Positions 63,837 to 64,000 of a stretch of DNA of 64,000 nt are shown piece by piece. This stretch comes from Verrucomicrobiia bacterium (GTDB taxonomy: Bacteria; Verrucomicrobiota; Verrucomicrobiia; Verrucomicrobiales; DEV007). Below the pieces are notes generated by a model. It was not told where the DNA came from. It did no database searches and saw only the letters and a list, made by a program, of their open reading frames with translations. Within the stretch, counting starts at the first letter, position 1, and the number at the start of each line of letters is the position of its first letter. The position numbers were made by a program, and so were the translations under genes. The stretch covers positions 282,067-346,066 of the forward strand of contig JAUIAH010000004.1 in NCBI GenBank assembly GCA_030425385.1, written 5' to 3'.

Positions 63837-64000
63837 TTTGTTGAAGACCTCACTACGGGCTGAATTCTCCTTTTGTACTGGTTCAGCGAGAATGTATGTT
63901 TTGGCGGATGAGTTTAAGTGACTCTGGTCGTCGCTCTAGGTTCGGTTCAAGCCGCTGGCGCGGCAGGTAAGTTTGGAGGCATGGCAGGCTCCTCTAAGGC

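Overview
The window is chromosomal DNA from a bacterium that is most likely a member of the Verrucomicrobiota (probably the Verrucomicrobiales side), or less likely a planctomycete. The basis is the gene content. There are three secreted sulfatases, and a pair made of a PSD1/planctomycete-cytochrome protein (CxxCH, DUF1549/DUF1553) and a Tat-exported DUF1501 protein. There is also an ECF sigma factor fused to a membrane-anchored domain, a BlaI/M56 pair, and an AP2-like DNA-binding protein with a lysine-rich tail, alongside Gram-negative housekeeping genes. Coding density is high. Many genes overlap by 4 bp (ATGA or GTGA), so most are translationally coupled.

Layout. 1-1511: 3' part of a type I restriction R subunit (minus strand). 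1650-8558: acetyltransferase, phosphodiester glycosidase, small membrane protein, Usp-DUF389 protein, PaaK-like ligase, processive GT2 glycosyltransferase and L,D-transpeptidase. 8620-8886: rpsT. 9022-13761: a tight aldolase / Gfo-Idh-MocA dehydrogenase / PfkB kinase / sulfatase operon, probably for an unidentified, possibly sulfated sugar. 13809-15380: a membrane protein of unknown family, with a paralogue at 53220-54419. 15426-19538: glmM, a GlmU-like acetyltransferase and glmS (amino-sugar precursors for the envelope). 19606-23279: a lipase and the CCA-adding enzyme that converge and overlap, then prepilin peptidase. 23282-28850: a divergent regulatory locus with the fused sigma factor and its repeat-protein partner on one side, and BlaI plus an M56/PDZ/TonB fusion on the other, with two perfect palindromic operators between them.

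28991-33753: fabI, HAD hydrolase, cutA, lipoprotein, bifunctional nuclease, rplU, rpmA, trmL and the AP2-like protein. 33870-39761: a LolD-type ATPase, ilvE and the mcsA-mcsB-clpC protein-arginine-phosphorylation/proteolysis unit, closed by a 15-bp-stem bidirectional terminator shared with acpP. 41052-46936: a MoxR / DUF58 / BatA / VWA operon. 47108-48415: type II NADH dehydrogenase preceded by a perfect Rex-type operator. 48490-59831: sulfatases, a kinase-like unknown protein, an aldo/keto reductase, a sialate-lyase-like DapA-family enzyme, the second unknown paralogue and the PSD1/DUF1501 pair. 59832-64000: a gene-poor stretch with repeats and a possible integrase relic, then a large TSP3-repeat surface-type protein that seems to have lost its 5' end.

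The regulatory DNA is the most distinctive part. At least eight start codons lie only 7-12 nt downstream of a -35/-10 pair, which implies leaderless or nearly leaderless mRNAs. In the BlaI case the -10 lies inside an operator that abuts the ATG. No CRISPR array, tRNA, rRNA or intact insertion sequence was recognised.
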